Shown here: piece by piece, positions 10,116-20,083 of the stretch
How the letters are laid out: the number at the start of each line of letters is the position of its first letter
How positions within the stretch are numbered: position 1 is the stretch's first letter
Assembly: GCA_902728285.1 (NCBI GenBank)
Contig: CACVBU010001035.1
Location: forward strand, 691,176 to 755,175
Length of the DNA: 64,000 bases
From: Clytia hemisphaerica
Lineage: Eukaryota > Cnidaria > Hydrozoa > Leptothecata > Clytiidae
Direction of reading: 5' to 3'
Program-made: the position numbers and the translations under genes
The notes under the pieces: generated by a model
The model's database searches: none
Seen by the model: only the letters and a program-made list of their open reading frames with translations
What the model was told of the DNA's origin: nothing

Positions 10116-10129
10116 TCCCGATAAAGAGA

Positions 10130-10340
10130 CAACCACCAGCCCGTTGATAAATCAGATTTTTTGAACAAACTTTATCCAAATCGAACATTTCAAGCGGCCG
10201 ATTCGTAACTATATGTAGTCGAATTTACACTCTGCTCTGTAAAATCCTAAAAAGTACTTTTTATAATGTGAGACGTGGGTGTTTTGAATTTGCCCCTTTT
10301 CGATTTGTTGACAGAAACAAGACAAATGATAATAATGGAC
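10130..10340 (+). repeat. dispersed repeat R1, copy 3
   Basis: This matches 4138-4330 (gttgataaatcagattttttg.., acagaaacaagacaaatga). Downstream the upstream/5'UTR block of the gene family follows to about 10600. Confidence 0.6.
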
Positions 10341-10689
10341 CACCGAAACAACCTTGAGTTAGCTCATTTGATTGGACCTGTAAAGAATTCATATTGTATC
10401 TTTATCTTACATTTATCACTGTTTGTGAATTTGAAATAAATTGATTTATTCTTTTATTTTTGACATTATTTTTACTTTATTTCTTTTAAATCGCAGAAAT
10501 TATTTCTAGCCAAGATAAAAAAAAATTGAAAATAAATTTGTTTATAATGATAAAATTGCTTCAAAGCTTCCCGCTGAAAATCTGTAGTTTCAAAAATTAA
10601 AAAATCTCAAAGATATCATAAACCAATTAAGGGCCAATTAACGGAGGCCGCCGTGCAAATACCACGACTGACCGCCTTGCGGGATTTGT

Positions 10690-10732
10690 TTTCAAAAATG
10701 TGGTGCTCAACCACATCGATACTTGTACCAGG
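10690..10732 (+). pseudogene. TSILVP exon 3' half, copy 3
   Basis: GGTGCTCAACCACATCGATA and the donor match the 691-775 exon; the 5' half is missing. The intron behind it matches the first two copies to about 10945. Confidence 0.45.
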
Positions 10733-10974
10733 GTAAGATTACAATATCAAGCTTGCTTTCTTTTGGCACGGCTAAGTTTAATTGATCTTCTGTTTTGAAT
10801 AATTCTCTCATTATGTACCTATGTTAGTCATAATAGCTTTTTATCTTTTATTTTATTATTATCTTGATAATTTCTATTTAATTGATTAATTTTTTACATC
10901 TTACATTGTTTCCTTACTTTCTTTCGTTAATTCGCCAAGATTGGTAAAATCGAGGGTCAAATCACTAAAAATTA

Positions 10975-11215
10975 GGTGTACGAGATTTTGATTTCTTTTT
11001 GATTTTTGATTTTCTATTTTTTTTTTGATTTTGATTTATTTTGATTTCGTTTGATTTCTATTTTTTTTTGATTTTTGAATTATTGTTTGATTTCTGATTA
11101 TTTTTTGATTTGATTATTTTTGATTTCGGAGTTCTTTGCTTTCTTTTGATTCTGTTTTATTTTGATTTTCTGATTTTTTATTTTGTGGTTTTTTTTGTTT
11201 GTTTAATCCGTGTAA
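10975..11215. repeat. TTTTGATT low-complexity minisatellite, left part
   Basis: Irregular repeats of TTTTGATTT with T runs. The same array resumes, in the same orientation, at 12225-12665, so a single array was split by the foldback element between them. Confidence 0.7.
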
Positions 11216-11225
11216 GGAAGTTTAA

Positions 11226-12210
11226 TTGAATTTCTTTTTAAAAAATGAAATGAAAAAAATTAATCTCTTTTTTGATATGTGAAAGTAATGAAAAAGTCAA
11301 ATTTCATTTTACGATCGAAAAGGAATAGAACTAAAATGATATATTTAGAAATTTTGGACGAGTTGGCGCTCTGGGCGCCACCTTTGGTAGTTATCTTTTG
11401 ATGGGAACCACCACGTTACCATCCTCACACCGCAGGTCATTTCATGTCCGTCGAATTTCTTTTAAATGGAATTCTAATTTGAAATTCTTTTTTTTTTTTC
11501 TTTGCAGCGCAAACTTGAAATATGAACCAATTTTCTTTCCTAACTAAATAGAAAATAAAGTTGAATCGCTATTTTGTGGGTGTACCCGGGCGTTTTTTTT
11601 TCTCCACAGGGGCCTCCTCTCTTGTTCATTGTCTGTCTGTTTGTTTGTTCTGCTCTTTCTTGTCACGAATGACATCGCAGCACCAGTGTCTTTCTCGTTT
11701 GTCTTTAGGTGTAATGTGTTGGCATCGGCAGGAGTTTAAAAGGAGCAGGAGAAACAGACAATGGACAAGGGTGGAGGCCCCTGAGGAGAAAAAACCCACG
11801 AAATCGCGATTCAACTTTACTTTTCTATTTAGTATAGGAAAAAGAAAATTGGTTCATATTTCAATTTTGCTTCTGGAAAAGAAAAAAGAAAAAAAGATTT
11901 AAAATTTAAAATTCCATTTTAAAAAGAAAAACTTTCGATTCGAAACACGGATAAGAATTACGGACCGATGAGCAATGACTGGCGGTGAGGATTTGGGTAA
12001 CGTGGCTCCCATTCAAAAGAGCTGGACCAAAGGTGAGAGCGCCCAGAGCGCCCTAACTCGTCAAAAATTTCCAAAAATATCATTTTAGTTCAATTCCTAT
12101 TTCAAATAGAAAATAGAAATTTGACTTATTTTTCAATTTTCTTTCACATATCAAAGAAAGGAAATTGAATTTTTTTCAATTTTCATTTCATTTTTAAAAA
12201 GAAAATGAAT
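11226..12210. mobile_element. ~985-bp foldback element
   Basis: Long inverted repeat arms run from tttctttttaaaaaatgaaa to ttcatttcatttttaaaaag and pair nearly throughout. Matching landmarks are ggcgctctgggcgccacc with agcgcccagagcgcc, and gggtgtacccgggcg/gggcctcc with ggaggcccctgaggag. The centre is near 11715. Frames inside it are shadows of the inverted arms. There is no transposase. Confidence 0.75.
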
Positions 12211-12224
12211 TATCTTTCGCTACT

Positions 12225-12665
12225 ATCTGTTTGATTTTCTTTTGATTTCTATTTTTTTTTTGATTCTGATTTATTTGATTTCTGATTTTTTTCTTTTGAT
12301 TTTTGATTTTGTTTTTGATTTTTGATTTGATTTTTTGATTTTTTTTTTTTGATTTTGATTTCTTTTGATTTCTTTTTGATTTTGATTTCATTTTGATTTT
12401 TTTTGATTTTTGATTTCTTTTGATTTTTTTGATTTTCTTTTGATTTCTGATTTCTTTTTGATTTCTGATTTCTTTTTTGATTTCTGATTTCTGATTTATT
12501 TTTTTGATTTCTTGATTTCTTTTTGATTTTTGATTTTTTTGATTTTGATTTTTTTTTTGATTTTTTTTTTTTTTTTTTTAGATTTTTTTATTATTTTTTA
12601 TTTCTTTTTTATTTCTTTTTTATTTCTGATTTCTTTTTGATTTCTTTTTGATTTTTGATTTCTTT
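12225..12665. repeat. TTTTGATT low-complexity minisatellite, right part
   Basis: It continues the array at 10975-11215. The apparent Lys/Asn/Gln-rich minus-strand frame here is a by-product of the repeat. Confidence 0.7.
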
Positions 12666-12775
12666 TATAGCTCTATTTGTTCCTGCAAGGCATCTATACT
12701 GTTTTGTTCTTGCTAGTTATACATCAATTAAGTTCGTATTCATTTCACTTTTGCCTTTATCTTGTATTGTTTCAG

Positions 12776-12850
12776 TTGTTGATCAATCAACTCCGAGGTC
12801 AACTTATGCAGGCTCAAACCCAAATCCAACAATTAACCGCCGATCGGGAT
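12776..12850 (+). CDS. coiled-coil exon C, copy 2
   Basis: Acceptor ttgtttcag, donor gtgagt, 25 codons in phase 0. It begins LLINQLRGQLMQAQTQ and ends ADRD. Substitutions relative to the copies at 1836 and 24463 (E to Q at several heptad-flanking positions) leave the hydrophobic pattern intact. Confidence 0.6.
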
Positions 12851-12947
12851 GTGAGTTCGATCATTAAAATAATTATTGCATAAACTTAAAACAAATTCTT
12901 TTATTTTGTTACGTTTTTATGATTAGTTTCTTATGAAACTTTCTTAG

Positions 12948-13014
12948 GTTGCTGAGCGAATGGGACAAAGACAATTTTATACCGCCGTCATTAAGCTGAA
13001 AATGTTCAAAAAAA
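12948..13014 (+). CDS. exon D (VAERMGQRQF), open copy
   Basis: After ttcttag the frame VAERMGQRQFYTAVIKLKMF is open. A donor candidate gtaagg follows after 67 nt. The phase then differs from the other cassette exons, so the exact end is uncertain. It sits one short intron after exon C, as at 1836/2008. Confidence 0.45.
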
Positions 13015-13557
13015 GTAAGGAGTTCTTTCCCAGCAAGAAGATTTTTGCTCTCCACTAAAGATTTTCTGATGGAAAAATAATTCCAGAAATAACCGTTTTA
13101 AATTCAAGAATTCTAATAGCCCAGTGAAAGAAAAAAGGTATTGTTATGAAACCGAAACAACACAAAAGGTGACATACTAAAACGTCAAAGTAGTTCACAA
13201 CATGGCAGCAAATTAAAATTATTTAGATCTGGCACTATTAGACAAAATTTTCTCTTTTCATTACACTTGCTGATTAAGGGTTTTATTCTTCTCCTGTAGA
13301 AATAGCTGTACACCCTAAACAAAGAGCAGTGACTGAAATTCAGTATAAGCGTACAAAAACTTTCCGTTAAAATAACTTTAAGACCCTTTTTGACTGTTTC
13401 TTACGTAACTTTTCACAAAAATGTCCAGCCATCCAGAAAAACCTCAATCAGTTCATCTTTCTCGGAGCCCCCCTTAATTATATAAGCCTATATATTGAAA
13501 TTGAAAAATGCTGCAGGACTAACCACTTCCTTTTGCTTAATTATGTTTGTTTGCCAG

Positions 13558-13629
13558 AACAGCATGCAGCTGCAAGAAGAGCTGCAGAATTGGCTAATCA
13601 ATGCCATATAAATCTTCATTTGTACGAGG
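13558..13629 (+). pseudogene. exon E copy with 2-nt deletion
   Basis: The borders are gccag and gtagta. The frame NSMQLQEELQNW is lost through a deletion after TGGC and meets a stop. It is the first of three closely spaced E copies (13558, 13657, 13810). Confidence 0.5.
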
Positions 13630-13656
13630 TAGTAAAAATCTCATTTTATTTACCAG

Positions 13657-13728
13657 GAGAACTTGCAACTGCAAGAGGAGCTACAGGATTGGCAGGATAA
13701 GTGCCATATTAACCTTCACCTATACCAG
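13657..13728 (+). CDS. cassette exon E, intact copy
   Basis: Acceptor atttaccag, donor gtaaaa, 24 codons. ENLQLQEELQDWQDKC differs from the 2425 copy at two positions, N to D and Q to K, without stops. Phase 0 on both sides. Confidence 0.6.
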
Positions 13729-13809
13729 GTAAAAATCCCATTTCATTTAAATTTGAAAAAAAGAATCCCAAATCTTACAGTTTACTTAATTATGTTTAAT
13801 ATTTACCAG

Positions 13810-13901
13810 GAGAACTTGCAACTGCAAGAAGAGCTGCAGAATTGGCAGGATCAATGCCACATAAATCATCATTTGTATCAGATTGTTGAAGCAACGGATT
13901 A
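13810..13901 (+). CDS. exon E copy with read-through end, interrupted by a MITE
   Basis: The body is identical in type to 4605 (..HHLYQIVE). The read-through tail changes from IVEGR to IVEATD because a transposon begins right after gttgaag. The stop at 13899-13901 lies inside the transposon end. Confidence 0.5.
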
Positions 13902-14531
13902 GAATAGGTGGATTAAGAACTCATAGAAAACACTCCTCGTTAGGTTATCAAACTTTTTTACGAGTTTGCTAGCAATTAAAACTTGATAAGTTGTAAAAAA
14001 GTTGTAAAAAATCATTACTTTCAACATTTTCATTGGTCATTACGTATCACGTGGTACATTTTAAATAAGAAAATGCACTTTTTTAGCCCTTTCTATCCAA
14101 TGCAGAAATTAGCCAAATAATTTGAAATTTATTTTCCTAATTCTAAATACAGTCTTCTTTCACCAGTATGCAACCCATTCGTGACCCATCGATAGTTTCT
14201 TAGTTATAGACCATACGTTAATTTTCACTTATCTGAAGATTGCCATTGACAAAAGATTAAAAATTTACATTAAAACTGGTCTAGCGTTTGTTGATGCTAA
14301 AACTTAAGTGCAGGATTTAAAATATTTGCAAAATCATCAAAATTGATCGAATCATAGGACAAATTCGTTTTCGAAACTGTATAAATTGGAAAATTGTTCT
14401 TATAAAAACAATGAAAAAACTAAACGAGGAGTGCGCAGAGTCATTTACAGATTTTTCTTGTAACAATGAGAAGACAATGGATCTCTCTTGGGAGCAACGA
14501 GAGAAGTTAATCCACCTATTCTAATCCGTTG
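13892..14531. mobile_element. 640-bp MITE with 7-bp target duplication
   Basis: The terminal inverted repeats are CAACGGATTAGAATAGGTGG and its reverse complement ending CTATTCTAATCCGTTG. Flanks are GTTGAAG at 13885-13891 and 14532-14538. The uninterrupted paralogue at 4678-4684 has a single GTTGAAG followed by the same downstream sequence, which directly supplies the empty site. There is no ORF, so this is a non-autonomous DNA transposon, possibly hAT-like given a 7-8 bp duplication. Confidence 0.8.
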
Positions 14532-14668
14532 GTTGAAGGACGTTAGTTATGTTGAATTACTTTCATTTGATAAGGTTGAAATAAACATAGCATGTGCATC
14601 TTGTGGGATTTCATCGTGACCTATATATTCCAATTGAAAAATGCTACGCCACTAACCACTTCTTCAGG

Positions 14669-14735
14669 AAATCATGTAGCTGTAAGAGGAGCTGGCGCAA
14701 TGGCAGGACCAGTGCCACATCAATTTTATTTAAAT
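14669..14735 (+). pseudogene. degraded exon E copy (two stops)
   Basis: After ttcttcag the sequence GAAATCATGTAGCTGTAAGAG matches the family but has TAG and TAA, and the end is cut. It is the duplicate of the copy near 4817. Confidence 0.5.
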
Positions 14736-14786
14736 TTGAAAAAATAATCCGAAATCTTCAGTTATTGCGAAAGGTTCCATCTAGAC

Positions 14787-15010
14787 TTACGGTCGGTGAA
14801 TCGAAAACACTAGTCTCGTTTGTTGGATAAATCAGATTTTATGAACAAACGTTATCCAAATCGAACAATTCAAACGGCCGATTTGCAATTTCAGTCAAAT
14901 TTACAATCTGTCTGCTCTGTAAAATCTCAACAAGTACTTTTTTATCATGTAAGACGTGGATGTCTGAATTGGTCCTTTTTCAAATTCGTCCTTTGTATAC
15001 TCTTTAGTTG
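14787..15010 (+). repeat. dispersed repeat R1, copy 4
   Basis: Nearly identical to 2583-2800, showing that the exon E plus R1 block was duplicated. Confidence 0.6.
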
Positions 15011-15365
15011 CAAAACACTCAAATGAGAAAAAACCCATTGTGCAATTAAATATTAAATGGAGGCCCAGAATCTTCGAATTAGCAATTTTAGAGTTAGAAA
15101 TATTCGAGTTAACTAAGTTATGACGTAATAAAAGTGCAAATTATGACGCCACTCGCTTCTAGCTCGAATTTTCATTTTCAATAAGGGATTTTCGAGTTGG
15201 AATTAAAGTGGGAGTCACATGAAGTTTTGAGATTTTGTGAAAAATTTATCGATTTCGGGATTTTGCATATTTCATGACCCTATACCCTTTCTGAACGCAC
15301 CCTAAAAATTTTAAGGCCGTAGCATTTATATTTCATGAGACAGGTTTTAAGGGTCTGTCGGTACC

Positions 15366-15406
15366 CTGTCGGAATGGGGCTCAGCCTCATCGTTACTTGT
15401 ACCAGG
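15366..15406 (+). pseudogene. TSILVP exon 3' half, copy 4 (diverged)
   Basis: GGAATGGGGCTCAGCCTCAT to ACCAGG with gtaaga is a diverged copy of the 691-775 exon end. The intron soon changes, and about 15480-15537 matches the family's intron in reverse orientation (gccgtgcca versus tggcacggc), marking a local inversion. Confidence 0.4.
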
Positions 15407-15520
15407 GTAAGATAACAATATCAAATTTGCCTTTCTTTGCAAATCACCACTTTTCATTTAGCTTACTTATCTTACGATTAATGAGAGAATTATTTAATAC
15501 AGAAAAAAGATTAACCTTAG

Positions 15521-15707
15521 CCGTGCCAATGATCCGCTCTTCAAGTCCGCAACATGCATTTCAACGACCACTCTAAGCGCCAGTACGAGAGGTTCGGCCC
15601 CCACAGCAGGCAAGAAACCCTGCCCTCGTCCCAATAAGAACTCAAAGAAAACAGAGACTAGCAATGCCTCCCAAGAAACCTCCCGTGATACCACATGTCA
15701 ACCATGA
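15521..15707 (+). CDS. unassigned GC-richer open segment
   Basis: The stretch stands out as GC-richer than its surroundings. After ttaaccttag one frame is open for about 61 codons to TGA, rich in Ser/Thr/Lys (RANDPLFKSATCISTTTLSA near the start), with no ATG. Other frames, including one on the minus strand, are also open, and the left border lies in an inverted intron piece. A decayed exon or foreign fragment are both possible. No domain was recognised. Confidence 0.25.
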
Positions 15708-15774
15708 GCATAATATTGTGGTTGGAAAATGCTCCGCCACTAATCACTTCTTTTTACTTATGTCTATTTACCAG

Positions 15775-15903
15775 GAGAACATGCAGCTGCAGCTGCAGCA
15801 GGGGCAAACTTCATCGAAAATTCTTTTGTACAGCAACAACGTAAAAGGTAAGCTTCAAGAAGAGCTGGTGAATTGGCGTCATATTAATCTACATCTCTAC
15901 CAG
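15775..15903 (+). CDS. variant cassette exon E with an in-frame internal insertion
   Basis: The borders tttaccag and gtaatc match the family, but the exon is 129 nt (43 codons), still phase 0. It begins ENMQLQLQQGQTSSK, has an inserted stretch KILLYSNNVKGK, then resumes LQEELVNWRHINLHLYQ, lacking the DQC residues. An internal aaag|gtaagc inside the insert could act as an extra donor. The frame stays open despite insertion plus deletion. Confidence 0.5.
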
Positions 15904-15972
15904 GTAATCCTATTTTATCTAAATTTGAAAAAGGATATCAAATCTTAATTTACTTAATTGAGTCTATTTACC

Positions 15973-15995
15973 AGGAGAACTTGCAACTAGTCTGA
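15973..15995 (+). pseudogene. 5' fragment of an exon E copy
   Basis: tctatttaccag GAGAACTTGCAACTAG matches the start of exon E and then ends in a stop and unrelated sequence. Confidence 0.4.
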
Positions 15996-16329
15996 AAAGA
16001 AGTCAATAAAAAAGATCTGAAAAAGAGCGAAATATTGCTTGCTTTTTTTCTATTAAAATTTATATGAATAAAAGTTGAAACGATTCGAGCTCAATGTAAC
16101 GGAATTTTTTGGTGATTAAATTATTTGATAACATTAACATCACTCTTTCTAAATTTTAATTAATTGATTAAATTTTTACATTTTAAGATGTTTTTTACTT
16201 TTTTTACGTTAATTTTCTAAATTAGAGAACTAATTCAAGGTCTAATCAAGAACTAATCAAGATTAAAACGATTTAAATGAATTCACTTATAACAATTTCT
16301 TGAAAAAATCTTGCTTAAAATCTTTTGTT

Positions 16330-16760
16330 TGGTATAAAACGACGAGAATATTAATGTCTTCAAACGAAAGGAACCAAAGGCAATTACTGGAAAACAGATT
16401 CATGAGCGTAACCACCGGCAAATGTTGGAGGGGAATATTGCAAACGGTTTCAGAGCCGACCATCTAGTTTAAGCTACTGTCTGGATACATAATGCAAAGC
16501 AATGGCTTTTTACAAGACGATCGACTTCTTGGTCAATTTGGAAACTATATCTTTAATGATGGTTTAGTTTTATTTCAAAGCTATTTTCCCATTTACCAAC
16601 TTACATGTGCAATGTGCGGCAAGGCAGAATGGCAGAAAATTATTGCCTGCTTGAAACAAAAGAAATCATAGGCAATCACTATCTGGATAATGCAAAGCAA
16701 TGGCTTTTTACAACTTGTTTTCAATAGTGAAAATTAAACGTGACGATTATCGAGATGAAA
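16330..16760 (+). repeat. degraded duplicate of 24790-25600
   Basis: Shares gaaccaaaggcaattactgg, gacgatcgacttcttggtca and ttttcaatagtg with the 24.8-25.6 kb block, but with deletions. The H-exon relative is cut off at tgtgcggcaaggc. No open exon remains. Confidence 0.55.
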
Positions 16761-17289
16761 TGTGAACTAGACGCTTACGTTTAAAAGAAAGGTAACTTTT
16801 ACGGGTTTTCAATCATTTCGAAATGAAATATGACATTGAGTTTCGTACAAATCACTAATTGAATTAGTTTGACTTGTGACTCGACTGCAGAAAAGACAAA
16901 TTCATCCAAACTACATTCCCCTGAGGGATATTGAAATTTTTTCAGCCATCGGTGGTAAGTATTTTTTGGTCATGGTGTTTTAACTTTTGGATCGTTTTTG
17001 GTTGTAAGTGCTCTTTGTGTTTTATTTTATAGTTCCTTTTTAGACTCGTTTTTAAGTGGCAGTGCACTTTTAATGAACAATTGCTTCACAAAGTTGACAG
17101 TTATCTTATTATATTCCATATATTTTTTCAATTTTTTTTGATCCTTTTAGTTTCGCAGGATTTTGAAAATTAGACCCCGTGAAAGTTGTCAAATTGTCGT
17201 TTGCCAGGTTTAGTGAAGAGAAGAGCTAACCCGTCGTGCATGGATTCTCGTTATCAGGTGTACATGTTTTAAAACATTTTTCAAAATTT
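16761..17289. other. gene-free stretch left of the PAT-like element
   Basis: No supported exon, tandem repeat or terminal repeat was found. It is AT-rich and has a likely pyrimidine tract near 17100-17150. Confidence 0.3.
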
Positions 17290-17540
17290 ATGAATTTATT
17301 TTTGTTCCTTCGGCGCTTCTTTGTCACGTGATACTTAGTATAAGGGCGGAAAGAATATCGAGAGTAATCACACGTCGATAGATTTCTTATTTTCCCACCC
17401 ACCCGCCCTTTTATGTAGCTCTATAACATTTACTTTATTATTTTGATAATTTGGTGTTTATATTACGTTAGTTTATGTATGTTTACAAATAGGATTTGTA
17501 AGACATTTCTTTTCGCACTCTTGCTATCTAGACGACCATA
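17290..17540 (+). repeat. split direct repeat A1
   Basis: Matches 20084-20334 at a constant offset of 2794, with a few substitutions. It ends in TATCTAGACGACCATA. Confidence 0.9.
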
Positions 17541-18549
17541 ATGAAATTTGTTTTGTCAAACATTATCAAATTAAAAACTAGATCTTTATACAAAGCCATT
17601 GATGAAGCTGTCTCATGGGATGGGAAGTTTAACATTTTCAATTATCCAGACGCTCAGAGAAATTCTTTTTTGGAGAGACAATGTAAATGTATTAAAAAAC
17701 AAAAGCGTGTTAAAGTCCCAAGTGAAGTATACTATCTATTCTGACGCAAGTAGCAGTGGGATAGGAGATGTATTAAAAGAGAATTCGATTTTAAATGTGT
17801 GTAACAAAATGTTTGATGTAGAGGAAATTGATAGAAGTTCAACTTGGAGGGAACTCGAAGCGATCAGATTCGGATTGGATTCATTTTGCCATAAGTTAAG
17901 TAACTCTTACATATCTTGGATGACAGATAATAGAGCAGCCATGTATGTTTCTTCAGGTGGTAGCAATAAGCCCCATTTACAAGAATTAGCACTAAGAATC
18001 TACGAATTGTCTCGTAACTTTAATATAAATTTGGAAGTGAATTGGGTTCCTAGGGACGAGAATCGAGTAGCGGACAGAGTTTCTAAAATAATAGATCCAG
18101 ACGACTGGGAAATCACAGAGGAAATTTTGCACTTTCTCGAACATCGTTGGGGTAACTTTACAGTCGACAAATTCGCTAATTTTGACAATGCAAAATGCGA
18201 GAGGTTTAATTCCAAGTATGTTGTGCCCGGTACAGAGGCTGTTGACGCCTTCACTCAAGACTGGCGCTTAGAGCGAAATTTATTAGTTCCTCCTGTCAGT
18301 CAGATTCCTCAAGTCTTACGCCTTTTAAAAAGCCAACCAGGAATTAAAGGGGTGCTCGTCATACCTTTTTGGACAGCGTCTTCTTTTTGGCCCCTTCTAA
18401 GAGAAGGGGATGAATTTTCATATTTTGTCAAGGATTACGTTATTTTCGAAGACACGTCGAACTTGTTACGCCTTGGGAGGTACAAATACTCTTTACTCGG
18501 TTCTCCACGATATAGAGGACGTATCATAGCCTTAGAGGTTATTAGTTGA
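17541..18549 (+). CDS. RT thumb remnant plus RNase H and C-terminal domain (one frameshift)
   Basis: The 17541 frame (LYKAIDEAVSWDGKFNI) resembles the DIRS-type RT connection. It passes by a one-base shift near 17665 into the 17599-18549 frame. There RNase H motifs appear in order: YSDASSSGIG (first Asp), WRELEAI (Glu), MTDNRAAM (Asp) and NRVADRVSK (last Asp). After this comes VDKFANFDNAKC.. EAVDAFTQDW.. FWTASSFWPLL, a region commonly seen behind RNase H in DIRS-like and other animal YR elements. RNase H removes the RNA template during reverse transcription. Without RT the protein cannot support its own copying. Confidence 0.75.
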
Positions 18550-18589
18550 TTCAGAAGGATAGTCCTTATCACCTTATAGAAAGAAGCTG

Positions 18590-18822
18590 AATTAATTTTA
18601 ACATGTATTTCTACACCCAAGGAAAAGGGTGAGGCAGGGGTTGATTAGTGGTATCAACTGAGGCCGTTTTAATTTTAACATGTATTTCTGCACCCAGAAG
18701 AAGGGTGAGGCAGAGGTTGATTAGTGGTATCAACCAAGGCTATATTAATTTTGAAATATATTTTCTACACCCAAAAAGAAGGGTGAGGCAGGGGTTGATT
18801 AGCGGTATCAACTGAGGCCAGA
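18590..18822 (+). repeat. three ~76-bp direct repeats between RNase H and recombinase ORFs
   Basis: Three imperfect units each contain taattttaacatgtattt-type starts, 'cacccaaaaagaagggtgaggcag' and 'ggttgattagtggtatcaac'. They fill almost the whole inter-ORF gap. Their role is unknown: regulatory, recombination or translation-coupling are all only possibilities. Confidence 0.7.
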
Positions 18823-18875
18823 GTTTAGCGACTAGGTCGCTATGGCAGCTTGGCTGCCGTAGCATAAAGTCAAAA

Positions 18876-19937
18876 ATGCCTCATATTTACGACAAAATAG
18901 TAATTTGCTCTTGCATTTCACTTATACCTTTAGCACAAGTCGCCCAAGACCTGTCTTCTCGTGTTGATGATCCACAGCTTAAAGAGCTCGCTACCGGAAT
19001 CGGAGATATCCTGACGAAAGCTCGTGCAGAGAGTACAATTAACAAATATAGCTGCTACTTCAAAAAATGGGAAAGATGGTGTGCGACATTCGAAGAGGTC
19101 CAGCCTTTTCCAGCCAAAGACTTTCACTTCGTTCTATATATCATCAGCCTTATCCAGCTTGGCGAATCTTTCCACGTTATAGAATCTGTATTCTACGCCG
19201 TGAAACATTTCCACAATGTGGCTTCGAAGCCAGATCCAACATCTTCTACGCTAGCCGAATACATCCTCGAAGCTGCAAAAAGAATCTGCCACAGAAAAAG
19301 TTCGAAAAAAGAACCAATCACTTCAGATCACATTCGTAAGATCTTTCAATTGATTAATGGGGACCAGGCTAACCTGCTTGATTTGAGGAATTTTACCATT
19401 ATCATCTTATCGTATGCTGGATTTCTACGTTATGATGAGGTTTCAAATTTAATCTTTGGGGACATTCTAGTCTTTGAGACGTATATGAAACTATTCATAG
19501 AAAAGTCAAAAACAGACCAACATCGTGAAGGGGCTTGGGTCTATATTGCCAAATTAGATTCCCCCTTTTGTCCTGTTAAGACACTGCTTAGATTTACTAA
19601 GAATGCAAACATAACCAACGATAATGAGTACCTATTCCGTGCCACTTCTTTCTTTAAGAAAAAGGGCATTCATAAACTGAGAAATAAGAACAAACCCATT
19701 TGTTACTCAACGGCCAGGTCCGCTGTTTTGCTTTATATCAAGAGAATTGGTCTTGACTTAAAACTTTTTGGACTCCACAGCCTAAGGAGGGGCGGAGCTA
19801 CGGAAGCCGCTAACCGGGGAGTTAATGATAGACTTTTCCAGAAGCATGGGAGGTGGAAAACCGCTGGTGTAAAGAACGGATATGTTCAAGAAGATATAAA
19901 TAGTCTTTTGAAGGTTTCTCTAGGGCTAGGCCTCTGA
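18876..19937 (+). CDS. tyrosine recombinase, apparently intact
   Basis: 353 codons, uninterrupted. The N-terminal half (TINKYSCYFKKWERWC..) fits a SAM-like core-binding domain. The catalytic half shows GFLRYDEVSNL (first Arg), LFIEKSKTDQHREG (Lys region), LHSLRRGGATEA (H-x-x-R), HGRWKTAGVKNGY (second His and the Tyr nucleophile). These enzymes integrate the circular DNA of DIRS-order elements without a target duplication. The ATG at 18876 is simply the first in frame; conserved sequence starts around 18950. Confidence 0.85.
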   Translation: MPHIYDKIVICSCISLIPLAQVAQDLSSRVDDPQLKELATGIGDILTKARAESTINKYSCYFKKWERWCATFEEVQPFPAKDFHFVLYIISLIQLGESFHVIESVFYAVKHFHNVASKPDPTSSTLAEYILEAAKRICHRKSSKKEPITSDHIRKIFQLINGDQANLLDLRNFTIIILSYAGFLRYDEVSNLIFGDILVFETYMKLFIEKSKTDQHREGAWVYIAKLDSPFCPVKTLLRFTKNANITNDNEYLFRATSFFKKKGIHKLRNKNKPICYSTARSAVLLYIKRIGLDLKLFGLHSLRRGGATEAANRGVNDRLFQKHGRWKTAGVKNGYVQEDINSLLKVSLGLGL

Positions 19938-19970
19938 TACATACCTCTTTCTCTCTGTGACAAGTTACAG

Positions 19971-20083
19971 GTTATCTAGACGACCATACTATGTTTTATA
20001 TACTAGGTATATAAAGTGATAAGAAGAAGAAGTAAAATAATAAATAAGGTTATTTTCGTTTGAGTGTACGAATTAGAAAATAA
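19971..20083 (+). repeat. split direct repeat B1
   Basis: Matches 20317-20429 at a constant offset of 346. It begins GTTATCTAGACGACCATA and ends ..GAATTAGAAAATAA. Confidence 0.9.

Noticed and set aside
11561-11902. 113-codon + strand frame
   Set aside because: Lies across the centre of a near-perfect palindrome; both strands give similar frames.
12194-12391. Lys/Asn/Gln-rich minus-strand protein
   Set aside because: Reverse reading of the TTTTGATT low-complexity array.
17992-18258. Minus-strand frames opposite RNase H
   Set aside because: Shadows of the coding strand, which carries clear RNase H motifs.
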